Source of the DNA: Paralvinella palmiformis
Lineage: Eukaryota; Annelida; Polychaeta; Terebellida; Alvinellidae
Assembly: GCA_025642065.1 (NCBI GenBank)
Contig: JAODUP010000422.1
Location: 259,001-323,000 of the forward strand
DNA: 64,000 bases
Direction of reading: 5' to 3'
In this document: piece by piece, positions 13,201-23,136 of the stretch
How positions within the stretch are numbered: the stretch's first letter is position 1
Layout: each line of letters begins with the position of its first letter
The notes under the pieces: model-generated
The model's input: only the letters and a program-made list of their open reading frames with translations
What the model was told of the DNA's origin: nothing
Databases searched by the model: none
Program-made: the position numbers and the translations under genes

Positions 13201-16200
13201 TATGACACTTTTAATATCTTTCTGTTCATGTTTGTATTCCTTATTGTTTTTATTAATCTGAGCTGGATTTTGTATTTGTGCTGATAGATAAAGTGCCATC
13301 AGTATTTTCCAATGAATGTGAATGACGAGGATGATCTGGTATTCGAAGATGTTGGCCTGCGTGTGTCTTATGTATCCGAAGAGGATAAGAATTTCTTTGT
13401 GATACGAACCCTTGATATAGAGGATTTACAGGTTTCTATGATATTTTATTAATTTAAATCGCATATTGATACAAACAATTGTTTCAGTTGACCTTACACT
13501 AACAGATCAAAAGGAAATATGCCATACAAAGGATGTGGAAAATGATTATGTCTTCAGATGATCAGGGTCTTTTTCTCTTATTGGTTTAGTACATTTAAAC
13601 AGAAATGATTAGAGTAAAGTTAGGTAAAATTGAACAGGCTATTTAAAAAAAAATTCTTTTTCAATAGACTGGCCAAAAGAAGCGAGTCTTGCAATTTCAC
13701 TACACAACATGGCCAGATTTTGGTGTACCAGAATCCCCAGAAGCGTTCCTGAATTTCCTGTTTGCTGTGCGAAAAGCTGGTGTCCTCGAGCAGTCTGTAG
13801 GGCCTCCGGTGATACATTGTAGTGCCGGGATTGGACGATCTGGGACATTCTGTCTCGTTGATACTTGTCTCATCCTGGTATGTGTCAGTAGAAAGATATT
13901 TTAAATTTAATAAACCTGGCGTTTGGCGTTTGTGTCCAAATAGAACACACACTCACACACCATGATGACTGCCAGATGGCTAGTATTATTAATACACCGA
14001 TGATAATTATTTGTTTATGTTGTGCAGATTGAGAAGAATCAGGATGTTAACAGTGTTAATGTTTGTGATGTGTTGATGGAGATGAGACAGTATCGTATGG
14101 GATTGATACAGACAGCTGACCAGCTCAGATTCTCCTATATGGCAGTCATAGAAGGCTGTAAGCACGTACTATCAACCTCTACTGTAGACTCAGGCATTGA
14201 TAATGGAGCAATATGTCAGGTACGCGAGTGTCTAACGGCACTAAATATAACAATAGCTTATTGTACGTTGGTCTGGTGAGGGTGATGAGTGAGTCTGTTC
14301 AATTTATTTAAATTTTTACAGTTCACATAATTAAGCTGGAATATTTTGAATGGATGTCAGAAGTACAGTTTTCTTACTTTCAAACATTTAGCAACATATG
14401 TTCATGTTTAGCAACATCTGTTTATAACAATGTTATGATTTACATTATCATTCTTAAAGGGATGGTCCACCTTCATTTCAAATTTTCAGGACTAATACAG
14501 CTACACTCACAAATATCATAACTAATGTAAAAATGTGTAAACGATCACCCACATATTAAATAATTCAGTTCAAAGTGTTGATTAATCAACTTTATTGGCC
14601 TGTGGGTGCCAGCATTTTGAAGCTAGACAGAGACTGGAAGCTCCAGAATGCTGACATCACTTGAGCATATCCGATTGACCTGAAGTCTGTAGAGCCCATA
14701 CAAAAGCATGTAAACAAGTGTGAGAAAAGAATTATTCCAGAACTAAGTGGCATTATCTTGTCAAAATTACGTCATGAATGATATACAACCATATCAGTTT
14801 GAGCCAGAAGGAACCTTACAAGAGGAAGATGATTCAAAATGGATGAGATATTAACACTCAAGAGAAACTAAAATCCGCGTCAGTCTAGAGAACGCCCATG
14901 TGACGTCAGAGCATTTCAGTTTTCTCCTTCTCGCCTTCGAATCTGGTCCACGGTGTAGACGTAATGGCGGCCCTCCAGTAATTTGGATTATTTCCCTAAA
15001 TCTATGATATCAAGTATATTTCGTGATTATTATTGTGGAATTTTTGGTTACTGTTCTAAGCATTATATATTTAAAAATAATTTCCGAGGGTAGAATTTAT
15101 TAAACCTCGAAATGATAAAGTTAAACTGGAGACTTTTTTTTTGTTTTCATATTTAAGAAGTTAATTTTTTAGATTCATATTTCAGAATTTAAAACCAAGT
15201 ATTTTGACAGTCACATAAACCTCTCATTAAATTTGATAGAATGGTTGTTGGCCGTCATAGGCTAGCATGTGTAGGCAGCCTGCTTGTGGACAGAACAGAA
15301 GGATTTGCCCATAATTAGTTTACGATGTGTTTTAATCATATACGTCAGTGTATTTTCCAAATATAAGGTATATTTTGTGATTATTATTGTGGAAATTTTG
15401 GTTCCTGTTACTTAGATGAGCACTTAAAGTCTGATAGTTGCACATCAAAGCATATGCTGGAAATTAAACATTATACTTGTCTTGATATGCTATCTAATTA
15501 AACTGTTCTGGGATGATTTAGCCATACAGCTAGTTAACTACATAGGAAGGAGAACGTGGTCTTATTATAGAATGTTACAAACATGCAGAAAATATTTTGA
15601 AGAAACTTCATTAATTTGTCATATTACTGGTGAGTCATGTCTGGGCTTTATGTTCTGTAACAATTATAATTCTACCCAAATTAAAACTCCATGAATAATC
15701 TATGGAAACAAACTTCCCTCCTTCCAGAGTTCTCTCATAATGTTGGCCATTGTCAATAGTTTAAACCATGGAATCATAGACTGTGTTACAACAGAGTTCG
15801 CACAATTTGAAAATTTGGATTGCAGGACTGGAATTTTTGTAGAGGTCCTTGAAAGTCATGGAATTTGGACATACAGATCTATATTTCTAATCATAAGCAT
15901 ACAGGAATTCAGTCGTTACACTTCTTCCGAAATATGGTTGTATCTTTGTGCGTTAAAAGTTAGTGAATTCATTGAAAAGGTCCTTAAATTTGACATTGGA
16001 AGGGCCTGGGAAGTCCTGGAATCTGAGATGTCAAAATGTGTGTGAACCCTGTACAAGACAGGAATAGTGTGTGTGTGTGTGTGTGAGTATGTGGACGGGG
16101 GAAACATAATTGAATTTTGTATAAAATTTTCACATTTTAATATAAACTTACTACCTAGTTTGTTTTTGTCTAACTGTCTCTTCTACACTTCAGTCATCAG

Positions 16201-16519
16201 ACGATGATGTTACCTATACACACCTTAATCAGGATGAAGATGATCTCGATGCTGATAACATTGTGAAATCCCCAGACCTGATTACGAGTACACTGTCACC
16301 CAGCGACAACAACAATCCGCCAATCACCAAAGTAGAGTGCAACAACCAAGTGGTTCAGCCTTCAGGTGGCCACCAAATCAGTCAGATCTATTCTGATGAA
16401 AACACAAAACAATATGATCACATGATTGAGACGACAAACATAACAGATAACCTGTCCAATGAACAGTTGATGGAAATGGATCACCTTAGACAGAGAGAGC
16501 AGTGAGTCTGTTGTGTGTG

Positions 16520-16558
<39 letters not shown>

Positions 16559-18832
16559 AGAACTTGTCCATATTGGATCATGTGAAAAACAGAATGTTGT
16601 CTAAACCTTTAAAACCGCCTCTTTGGCCTCATGGGTAGAGCGTGAAACTATTTACCTATGGCTATGGTCATTTTGTGCGGGAGGTCGCAGGTTCGCGCCT
16701 CAGCCGTGACCCTACAGTAGGAGGAGTTTTTCATCCATCCAAGCAACTAGCAAGGTTTTCTCCACTGAACATGCCATAAATTCTAAATTTATTTAGAATT
16801 AGTCTCTTTGGGGAGCTTATAAATTACAGATCATATGTGTCTCCCCGATTTGAGGTTGCCAGCCACATTAAAAACTGCTATTTCGGCCATTATTATTATT
16901 ATTAAAGTTTGCTCCGACTAAAATTGTACCATTCATGTAATATGTTCTTTGACTTCAGAAAACTAGTATTCTCAATGGTAGTCTGACTTTGCCAACTCGG
17001 TACTAAGTTTTCAGTAAAGTTTTGATTAAGAAAATTGGCCGAGCCATAATAAACTCTAACCTTTTAGTAATGAAATGACCCTTTGTCTAGTAATTACTTA
17101 CTAAAACTAAGAAATAAACGTCAATTAAATCACTGTGCTGTGTAAGTTGTCCAAGGAAGACTGATAATATTTTATCCGCAGCACACAATCATATTAACAC
17201 TTGGTTGGGTGTGTCATTTAGTATCCAAAGATCGACTACATAATGTCAAGAAAATGGTCATTTTTCTACTGTTCAGGGCAACATCAATTTAGAGAAGTAT
17301 CTCATACTTATTATAATAGCCGAAGTCTACCGATGAGAACATCACACAGCAGCAGATTGTTTTAAACCAGACACTTTACAATATATTTAGTTCACCAGCA
17401 CTGGACTGAGGCATATTGACTACTAATGAGACCTTCAATCATGGATTCCATTTCATGTTCAGTGAGCTAGAACCATTGTCGAGAATGTCTTGTGTATTAA
17501 ACAAGTCTATGTCAATTTGCTGCCAAGTAAGGATTTTGTTTTCTGAGAACAGATAATGGTTGATTGGCCAGTAAGTGGAAGTTCCGTATGAACTACTGTA
17601 ATATGAAGTCATCACTAGCTGGTAGTGGTATGATCAAAGGGTAGTGTTGTCTGTACATATGTTTTAGCATCTCTTAATCTTTTAGAGTAGAAATAATCAG
17701 TGTTCCTAGCATTATTTTATCATTAATGATGTTCATTTTCGTATTGATATTCTGAATTTTCTTAGCCGAAAAATAATCTCTGGGTTTTTCTAATATACTT
17801 ACAATATATACTTGTGTATAAGGTGAGGTTTTCTTCCCAGAAAATAGGTATTTTTTCCTACTCATCTTTTACACCAGTCAATGGGGAAATGCTACATTCA
17901 GACCTGCTGAGCGGTAATAGGTACATTTTGTTTAAAAATAAGTTGTTTGTACAATGCTCGATCTAAACTCAAAGTTGTGCAGCAAAAGAATATAACAAAA
18001 ACATAACAAGCAGCCATAAAGTTTAATGTAACAGAGAAATGTGTGTTGAATTGCCCAAAATAAAGAAGTTTGTGTCATGTTTGTTCCACTGGATATACTC
18101 CCGATGAGATAGTCCTTCATGACTGGGTGGTCCTTGAACAGAGAGAGTGGTTATAATGTAACTCACTCGATGATACAGGTTAAGGCACAACTGACATTTC
18201 ATGACCCTTCATTCAAAGCATCAGCTGGCTGGTATACTATGTTCATCAGACACCATAATATCTTGATGTGTGCATATCAAAATAAGCCCAAAACTCCCTA
18301 CTGATTTCAAGGTTAAAATCACTTCATTTCACCAAAAACACCATTAATTTATTGGTTAACCCAAAAAATAGCTTCAGTTCTGCTTTGTCTTGTATTCAAG
18401 TTAGCCAGTTTTCTGCAATATTGACTGATAAACTGACCTCGTACTATTTACAGGCTCACCTTGTACACAAATATATATGGTACCAAGCAATGCCATATTA
18501 TTGTAACTGATTCGTGTCATTATCTTCATGTCATTGATTAAAACTTTAAGAACTTGACCAAAGTAAAACAGTTATGCTTATTTTACTGGTGACAAGTGCT
18601 CTCCCATGACTCTCTCTTTGTTGTTGCCAATTACAGGAGTGGTGAGATTAGAAGACGTGCAAGAGAAGAGCGGAAGAAGAAGACTGCAGAACAGATAGCC
18701 AAGATGAAGCAGAAGCAGAGAGAATGCGAGAAGTTGAAGCTCCGAAGAAAGCGGATGACTCCTTTACTGTGGGGTGCTTCAGTGGCAGTGCTCGTCGCGA
18801 GCTATGTGATGTATAAGTGCTACATCACTTAG
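1181..18832 (+). CDS. PTPN1/PTPN2-like: Tyrosine-protein phosphatase non-receptor type 1/2-like (PTP1B/TC-PTP/Ptp61F family), whole gene
   Basis: Coding joins are 1181-1246, 5848-5947, 7446-7546, then either 10212-10310 or 11329-11427, then 13288-13431, 13668-13877, 14028-14219, 16194-16501 and 18637-18832. They sum to 1,416 nt, or 471 aa (human PTP1B is 435 aa). All phases match and every intron is GT-AG. Visible motifs in order are NRYRDVSP (pTyr loop; equals Tyr46-Asp48 of PTP1B), DYINAS, HFWL..W, E-loop, TTWPDFGVP (general-acid Asp187), [11 protein letters not shown] (nucleophile Cys221, Arg227), [10 protein letters not shown] (Gln268) and a C-terminal hydrophobic anchor. Cys minus WPD-Asp spacing is 34 residues, as in PTP1B. 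Arg25 plus Arg, Met, Gly of RQYRMG match the second phosphotyrosine site (R24, R254, M258, G259). By family knowledge it dephosphorylates phosphotyrosine on receptor kinases and JAK-type kinases, from the ER face or nucleus. I see no proline-rich SH3-binding motif in the tail. Confidence 0.93.
1247..5847 (+). other. Intron 1 (4.6 kb)
   Basis: AT-rich intron bounded by GTAATA and TTTACAG. Apart from the 33-bp minisatellite near its 3' end and a short G run at 4862-4871, I see no gene, RNA or recognisable transposon in it. The short open frames here have no coding character. Confidence 0.7.
5372..5645. repeat. 33-bp intronic minisatellite, about 8 units
   Basis: The unit reads roughly CCTGGATTTAGCCCTCCACC followed by AGGCTCAGTTTAA. 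The first units are degenerate, one pair is shortened to 22-23 bp, and the last four full units are nearly identical, suggesting recent expansion at the 3' side. It lies about 200 bp upstream of exon 2. The sequence is much richer in C than the surrounding intron. Confidence 0.9.
5848..5947 (+). CDS. Phosphatase exon 2 (phosphotyrosine recognition loop)
   Basis: 100 nt, entered in phase 0 and left after one base of a codon. It encodes KIRQDSLL, a charged linker, and ends [10 protein letters not shown]. Tyr, Arg and Asp of NRYRD equal Tyr46, Arg47 and Asp48 of PTP1B, which set the pocket depth and the specificity of the neighbouring site. The linker is three residues longer than in human PTP1B. 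The acceptor is TTTACAG and the donor is a perfect GTGAGT. Confidence 0.92.
6025..6715. mobile_element. Candidate hAT-like non-autonomous element in intron 2
   Basis: The left end begins CAGGGCCAGAAACAGG and further in carries CCGGGCAAGTAGATT. The right end, read on the other strand, begins CAGGACCTGAAAAATAGG and carries CCGGGAGCAAGTATATT. These are imperfect terminal inverted repeats with the CAGG start typical of hAT elements. There is no transposase. Flanking 8-mers share only AGTGT, so a target duplication is not convincing. The 691-bp size suits a MITE. Confidence 0.45.
7446..7546 (+). CDS. Phosphatase exon 3 (DYINAS motif)
   Basis: 101 nt; two bases complete the split Tyr codon from exon 2 and the exon ends in phase 0. 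It encodes [20 protein letters not shown] and then [13 protein letters not shown], a nearly canonical PTP motif block. The N-D/L-Y-I-N-A-S element forms part of the conserved core. The acceptor is TTCACAG and the donor GTATGC. The exit phase lets it join either version of exon 4. Confidence 0.93.
7547..10211 (+). other. Intron 3 (2.7 kb to exon 4a)
   Basis: AT-rich, without recognisable genes. It contains a short (TA)n run at about 9788-9811. No further copy of exon 4 was seen here by reading for the GPLP..HFW pattern. Confidence 0.6.
10212..10310 (+). CDS. Phosphatase exon 4a (alternative exon, E-loop EMGR)
   Basis: 99 nt, 33 codons, phase 0 at both ends, between TTTCCCATAG and the donor GTATGC. 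It begins [17 protein letters not shown] and ends LNRVVEMGR. It covers the conserved HFW..W core and the first part of the E-loop; Glu119 equals PTP1B Glu115, while the lysine equal to Lys116 is Met here. A second, intact version (exon 4b) follows 1,018 bp downstream with the same length and phases. Including both would keep the frame but duplicate a structural segment, so mutually exclusive use is the sensible reading; that is inference. Confidence 0.9.
11329..11427 (+). CDS. Phosphatase exon 4b (alternative exon, E-loop EKGQ)
   Basis: 99 nt, phase 0/0, between CCACTTCTAG and the donor GTCGGA. It begins [17 protein letters not shown] and ends LNRIIEKGQ. It matches exon 4a at 22 of 33 residues, and 14 of the 19 shared residues that have synonymous choices use different codons. 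That is an old duplication kept open by selection. It retains the Lys equal to PTP1B Lys116 and the NT.GHFW pattern, but has Ser where 4a keeps Gln in WEQ. The donor lacks A at +3 and +4, so it is weak; low or regulated inclusion is possible. Confidence 0.82.
12521..12805. mobile_element. hAT-like MITE, copy 1 (intron 4)
   Basis: 285 bp running from CAGGGTTCGCACAGG to TGTATGAACCCTG, so the ends are inverted repeats with the hAT-type CAGGG terminus. The inside is rich in repeated CCTGGAAAGTCCTGGAA motifs. A second copy lies at 15792-16051. There is no coding capacity. Two insertions of one family inside a single gene show recent family activity. Confidence 0.7.
13288..13431 (+). CDS. Phosphatase exon 5
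   Basis: 144 nt, 48 codons, phase 0/0. It starts [10 protein letters not shown], supplying the Lys and Cys equal to Lys120 and Cys121 of PTP1B, the end of the E-loop begun in exon 4. It continues [20 protein letters not shown] and ends DIEDLQ, matching the central beta-strand segment. The acceptor is GCTGATAG and the donor GTTTCT. Confidence 0.92.
13668..13877 (+). CDS. Phosphatase exon 6 (WPD loop and catalytic P-loop)
   Basis: 210 nt, 70 codons, phase 0/0. It carries [15 protein letters not shown], whose Asp is the general acid (residue 187, equal to Asp181), and [18 protein letters not shown], whose Cys (residue 221) is the nucleophile and whose Arg binds phosphate. Both catalytic motifs are intact, so the enzyme is predicted active. 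The acceptor is TTTTCAATAG and the donor GTATGT. Confidence 0.96.
14028..14219 (+). CDS. Phosphatase exon 7 (Q-loop)
   Basis: 192 nt, 64 codons, phase 0/0. It contains [20 protein letters not shown]; the first Gln of QTADQ (residue 268) equals Gln262, which positions the water for cysteinyl-phosphate hydrolysis. Arg, Met and Gly before it match the second phosphotyrosine-binding site of PTP1B. It ends the catalytic domain with [13 protein letters not shown] and starts the divergent tail. The acceptor is TTGTGCAG and the donor GTACGC. Confidence 0.95.
14454..15103. mobile_element. piggyBac-like MITE, copy 1 (intron 7)
   Basis: About 650 bp flanked by TTAA on both sides. The left end is AGGGATGGTCCACCTT. 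A sister copy at 35727-36328 shares most of the sequence, including a GTGACGTCAGAGCATTTCAG block. The right end here is worn, while the sister has a clear inverted counterpart. TTAA target sites and a short inverted terminus point to the piggyBac superfamily. No transposase is present. Confidence 0.65.
15792..16051. mobile_element. hAT-like MITE, copy 2 (intron 7)
   Basis: 260 bp from CAGAGTTCGCACA to TGTGTGAACCCTG, aligned along nearly its full length with copy 1 at 12521-12805 but lacking part of the first CCTGGAA block. It is in the same orientation as copy 1 and ends about 140 bp before exon 8. Confidence 0.7.
16194..16501 (+). CDS. Phosphatase exon 8 (acidic, Asn-rich tail)
   Basis: 308 nt, phase 0 in, leaving two bases (CA) of a codon. 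It encodes a low-complexity hydrophilic tail starting [20 protein letters not shown] and ending LRQREQ. No domain or SH3-type proline motif is visible. The donor is a perfect GTGAGT whose TGA falls in frame, so retention of this intron ends the protein at once after REQ. The acceptor CACTTCAG is the only nearby one that keeps the frame. Confidence 0.88.
16612..16906 (+). mobile_element. tRNA-derived SINE (intron 8)
   Basis: A head with a box-A-like TGGCCTCATGGGTAGAGCG near 16624 and a box-B-like GGTTCGCGCCT at 16690 is followed by an unrelated body and a (TTA)n tail at about 16888-16905. This is the classic SINE layout. The head does not close into a proper tRNA acceptor stem, so it is not called as a tRNA gene. 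Confidence 0.65.
18637..18832 (+). CDS. Phosphatase exon 9, terminal exon with C-terminal membrane anchor
   Basis: 196 nt; one G completes the split Gln codon and TAG (18830-18832) ends the protein. It encodes a strongly basic, coiled-coil-like stretch ([15 protein letters not shown], then EKLKLRRKR). This is followed by the hydrophobic segment [17 protein letters not shown] (about residues 450-466) and a five-residue tail. That is a tail anchor, as in the ER-bound forms of PTP1B, TC48 and Ptp61F. The preceding basic residues would stay on the cytosolic side. The acceptor is CCAATTACAG. Confidence 0.92.
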
Positions 18833-19280
18833 ACATACTTACTGGTCAGCAGTGACCATGACGTCATCAGTCGTGATGTTATCCTTGACACTTGAGTGTA
18901 ATTGTCCACGGTTTGCCAGTTCATCGTTGTTTGTGTTCGACTGTTGATGTTTGTGAAAACTTCTCTCATTAAATTTGCCATCTTCTGTGTCACTTCATGA
19001 TCATTATTGGCACTTTAAAGTTATCATTAATTGATATTATTTTTATTGTTGAAATTGCTCATTTGAAATATTGTTTGTGTGCGTGCGTGTGTGTGTGTGT
19101 GTGATTGAGTGCATTTTGACATTTAGACTCCGTGCCACAAGTTTATTTGCACGTCAGATTAATATAGTTTGATTCAGGTAACACTTAATCCTAACATACA
19201 CCATCAACATATTAATGACATTACTAGTTACCATGAAACTATTAATATTACATCAAGTACATCATTGTTTGCTAATAGAT

Positions 19281-19312
<32 letters not shown>

Positions 19313-19812
19313 GTCACTAATGCTGGTTGTGTCTTGTTTCTTAAGCTGATAACAACACTCGTAACCATTCATTCACCGGACCATGCTCAAATGTATATGT
19401 CTAACAGCAAATCAAACTGCTTTTTCATAGTTCATCGGTATCCAATCAGGAATACATCCTATTATAGGATGATTATAGCTGGTTATCGCCTCTTTGTGGA
19501 TTGTATAATGTCAGAAGAGCATGTATTACACTTAGAGTAAAACCTAGTACTCTGATCAGTCCCTGGAAGTGACCACCAGTATGGTCCTATCAGGTACTAA
19601 TTTTAACAGTCTAACTGTATTCTGGAACTCTGTGACTGTCTTTTGTTTTATTCGTTTTAACCCCAAACCTCTGAAATTGTCTTTTTCCTCATCATTCATA
19701 ATATGACCCCGAAATCATGGTCTATCATTTATAACATTTATTATGTCGAGCTAATTGGAAAACAAATAGGGTACTCTTGTAATAATAATAATAATAATTT
19801 AGATTTAATAAA
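18833..19812 (+). other. Probable 3' UTR with polyadenylation signal
   Basis: Downstream of the anchor-exon stop. It holds (GT)n runs at 19083-19102 and 19288-19311 and a clear AATAAA at 19807-19812. No coding exon is supported in between. The cleavage site itself is not visible. Confidence 0.4.
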
Positions 19813-20060
19813 GCATCCATTCTAGCATGAGCCAATCACGGGCACTTTATAGCTGAACCCCCTCCTCTCCTAATGGGTTCTACATAAAATTTATTTATAT
19901 GTCATGAAGTACCAGCTTTCTCTTCAAACCTGTTTCTCTGTAAACTAGATCCTGTTTGATCATAATGTACTGATTGTGACATATTATTTGAGAATTTGTC
20001 AATATTGTTATTTTATTTTTTAGAAAATTTCTGATGTTTGTTTTTGTTGTTCGTCAACAG

Positions 20061-20268
20061 AATTAGATGTAGTCGTAAAACATCTCAACAGTTAGAATTG
20101 ATGGATATTTTAATACCCGATGACACGAGAAAGAGTTATAAAACAGATCCTACTCCAAACCTTCACAAACAATCACTAGGTGGCTTGTTTCATAACATCG
20201 GGAGAGGAATGTCAAAAATGGAGCATCAGTATTTATATTTTAATATTTCTTTTTTTCGGATATTCTAA
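20061..20268 (+). CDS. Candidate alternative terminal exon of the phosphatase (no membrane anchor)
   Basis: Follows a good acceptor (TTGTTGTTCGTCAACAG). Its first base A would complete the CA left by exon 8 to a Gln codon, the same phase as exon 9. The open frame reads IRCSRKTSQQLELMDILIPD, then DDTRKSYKTDPTPNLHKQ and LGGLFHNIGRGMSKMEHQ, ending at TAA 20266-20268. The composition looks coding up to MEHQ. Splicing 8 to this exon would replace the membrane anchor with a soluble tail, as known for nuclear TC45 and the nuclear form of Ptp61F. The peptide itself is not one I recognise. It could also belong to another transcript. Confidence 0.55.
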
Positions 20269-20505
20269 TTAACTCTTGTATAGCCAGGCTCGTATCCCAG
20301 AAGTTAACCAAATTATTACAATAGACAGATCTCTTGTGTATTGATATATGTCTTCTATAATGTGGAAATGTTTATTGTTGTTCAGTGTCCAGGTTCTGTT
20401 ATGGGATTTAGTTAAAAATGTCAAACTCTACAGAGCAGCTAACATCACCAGTGATTGAGTACTGTTTTGAGGTTGTAGACTTCTACATACATACATACAT
20501 ACATA

Positions 20506-20536
<31 letters not shown>

Positions 20537-21182
20537 TGATCTGCTGGCTCCAGATGTGTGGCGTGTGGCGAAACTTGTTTTCTGGAACTCGTACCTCAAA
20601 TGTTATGAAATGGCTGAATCAATTAGTATCCTTTCTGCGTCAATGATCATTCGAGATGCCAGTCAGACATCTCCGATAAGTATATATTGTTGTTGTTGTT
20701 GTTTAATTATTTTGTCACTTGTTGACATTACTGTACTCTGCGTCCTTGAACTAACGAATTAGCCGTTTATCGGGATCATTTATGGCAATCGGTCACACTG
20801 TCGATGGTACAAAAAACAATTCACTAAACTCCTTACTAATACCTCAGGGACGTTTGATGTACAACATCATCAGAATACGGCAGTCCGACTGCTGACAGTC
20901 GAACATCTATATATGCATCTCCAGCTCGTCCGTGTCCTCCTAATGAGGATCTAACGGTGGTCGTTTGCGTCAGTAGATAGGGTTTTAATTCGTTCATCTG
21001 TTGATTTCATACAAAAAGCCGCGAATGAAATGGTTCACTTCTGTCGATTCTGTTCAGGGAGTCTCACACATACACCACACCACACCACACCACACCACAC
21101 CACACCACCAGACACACTGTAGCTTATAATTAGTCAGTCGTCAGTTAGGTTATATGGTGTTTATACGACGAATTCAGCAATT
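20269..21182. other. Intergenic or 3' UTR; one microsatellite
   Basis: A (CATA)n(CA)n tract lies at about 20486-20536, a short (TTG)n at 20687-20701 and a (CCACA)n run at 21072-21108. I see no other structure. Confidence 0.5.
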
Positions 21183-21335
21183 ATGGCTCTCCCAACGTCA
21201 AACACATTCCATATTATAATTATAATATCCCTGCCTACTCTCAGTTTGGGAGAAAACTACTGGCGGGAGACATTCAGGATGGGGGAGGAGAGAGTGCGGT
21301 GGAGGGTGGAGGACGGTTCTGATCTATCTGGGTAA
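21183..21335 (+). CDS. Candidate short secreted-type ORF or first exon
   Basis: ATG at 21183 opens a 50-codon frame reading MALPTSNTFHIIIIISLPTL, then GENYWRETFRMGEERVRW and EDGSDLSG. The start resembles a signal peptide (hydrophobic FHIIIIISLPTL, small residues after) followed by a charged, Trp-containing sequence. It ends in TAA (21333-21335), which lies inside a possible donor (TGG|GTAATG, exon end 21331). So it is either a 50-aa micropeptide or the first exon of a secreted or membrane protein, phase 2. The phase does not fit the exon at 63761. No homology recognised. Confidence 0.3.
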   Translation: MALPTSNTFHIIIIISLPTLSLGENYWRETFRMGEERVRWRVEDGSDLSG

Positions 21336-22391
21336 TGCGCTATATTATTCTTATTACCAGTAATTTCGTTTCTTTCCTATTCAATTTGATAATTCTTTAC
21401 GTTGATGTTTGTGTGTGTGTGCGTGTACAGACAGAACCTGGAGCTAGTCGTATCTGTTTTAACCGAGACACACAATAATTCGTGTTGATGTGTTAACCCG
21501 CTTTGTGACCTCCCATCATAACGTTCAATTAATTAGATCACCACCAATCTGTGGTTAGTATATTACTGGTTCCCCCTCCCGCTGACCAAATACTCCTTAG
21601 ATGACTTATCTCTTGGTGGCTAGATGTACATGAGAGAGAGAGAGAGACTCGCCTGTGTCCCACTGCCATCAGATACGTGGTCTTCTAGCAGGTTTGTTAA
21701 GGTACACTTGTTAGACATTTCCACCCATTTCGGCACCGAATCTTATTTTATGGAGTAGATGAATCGTATATATATTTTCTACCCATAGCTGACTACATTC
21801 ATAGTTCGCCTGACAGAAAAGGTTTGATGTGGTTTATCTTTTGGATGTTGGTCGGTTGTTGTTGTTGTTATTATTGTTGTTGTTGTTGTTGTTACCGAGT
21901 TTAGGCTACATACCCTCTAGTATCTAACTGGTCGACATGACGATAATATGTCTATCGTACGAGCTACTTAAAATAACCAAATCAATTACTACCAATACAG
22001 ATTGTACAGGCTGTTCTATCACGTGACTATGCGATTATATATTGTGTGTGTGTGTGTGTGTGTGTGAGAGATAGGACAGAGAGCTTCAGACCAAGAGGTT
22101 CGTTTCACTTTTCTGAGAAACTCGTTCACTTGAAGCTGTTCGTGGTTTGTCTAGAAGATTTTGCCTTTTTGTGGTTACAGCATTACCCGCTATAATAAAC
22201 AAACATATGAACAGACTGACAACCATCACATCGCGTTAAATAGACAACTATGATGTCGTGTCCAGCTGACACTGTCATCATCTGTAAATATACGAGTAAT
22301 GATAACTGTCAATCAGATGTCCGTGAAGGCTAATCAACTCATCTCCGAACTCTATCAGTTTGATTTAGCAAAATGTATTGTATATAAAGGT

Positions 22392-22427
<36 letters not shown>

Positions 22428-23104
22428 GGGTGGGGGCGGCATACATACTTTGTACAGCATTGTAACGTCTTTTCGGGGAAAGTTAGGTATTTCCACAGTT
22501 TGTGAAGATCACTAGTGAATCATAGTATGTCTGAATTGTATACGACCAACAGATCCTGTCTGTACTGGGCACACATATTTGTGTACAGCGAGCAACGTGT
22601 ATTGTGTACAGCGTTGCTAGTCCTCCGATACTTCAGCATTTGACAGTTACGTGTGTTTCTGTTTTTAGCTGTGTATGGTGTGTGTGTGTGTGTATGGTGT
22701 GTGTGTGTGTTATCCATAGTGTATGCTATATGTAACTATGTTCTTTAGAATTGAAGAATTCAGGTAGTCACATCCTGAAATGGGGCAGCACATAATAACG
22801 TTAAGTCGTTTATACAAACAAACAAGTGGAATCGTTTCACCAGAGTTCTATCTATTCAGATGTTATTGTTAGTTTGAAAAAGATTATGAGATTCTGTATG
22901 GCGTGTGTGTGTGTGTGTGTGTGATCTAGTGAACTTTGTAGTTTTTACAGATTCATTATTAGTTACCATCAACAGTCTTAATGATGTCTCCATTTTGTTA
23001 ATTTGATAAAATTGCTGTCAATTTGTTCACATTATTTAGTTGATCTTTAAACAAATTTTAATCAATTCTGATGTTCCACTGCATTTCACTACAGATATAT
23101 GTAT

Positions 23105-23136
<32 letters not shown>

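Noticed and set aside
16612..16715. tRNA gene
   Set aside because: Same reasoning; the tRNA-like head is followed by a body and a TTA tail, so it is a SINE.
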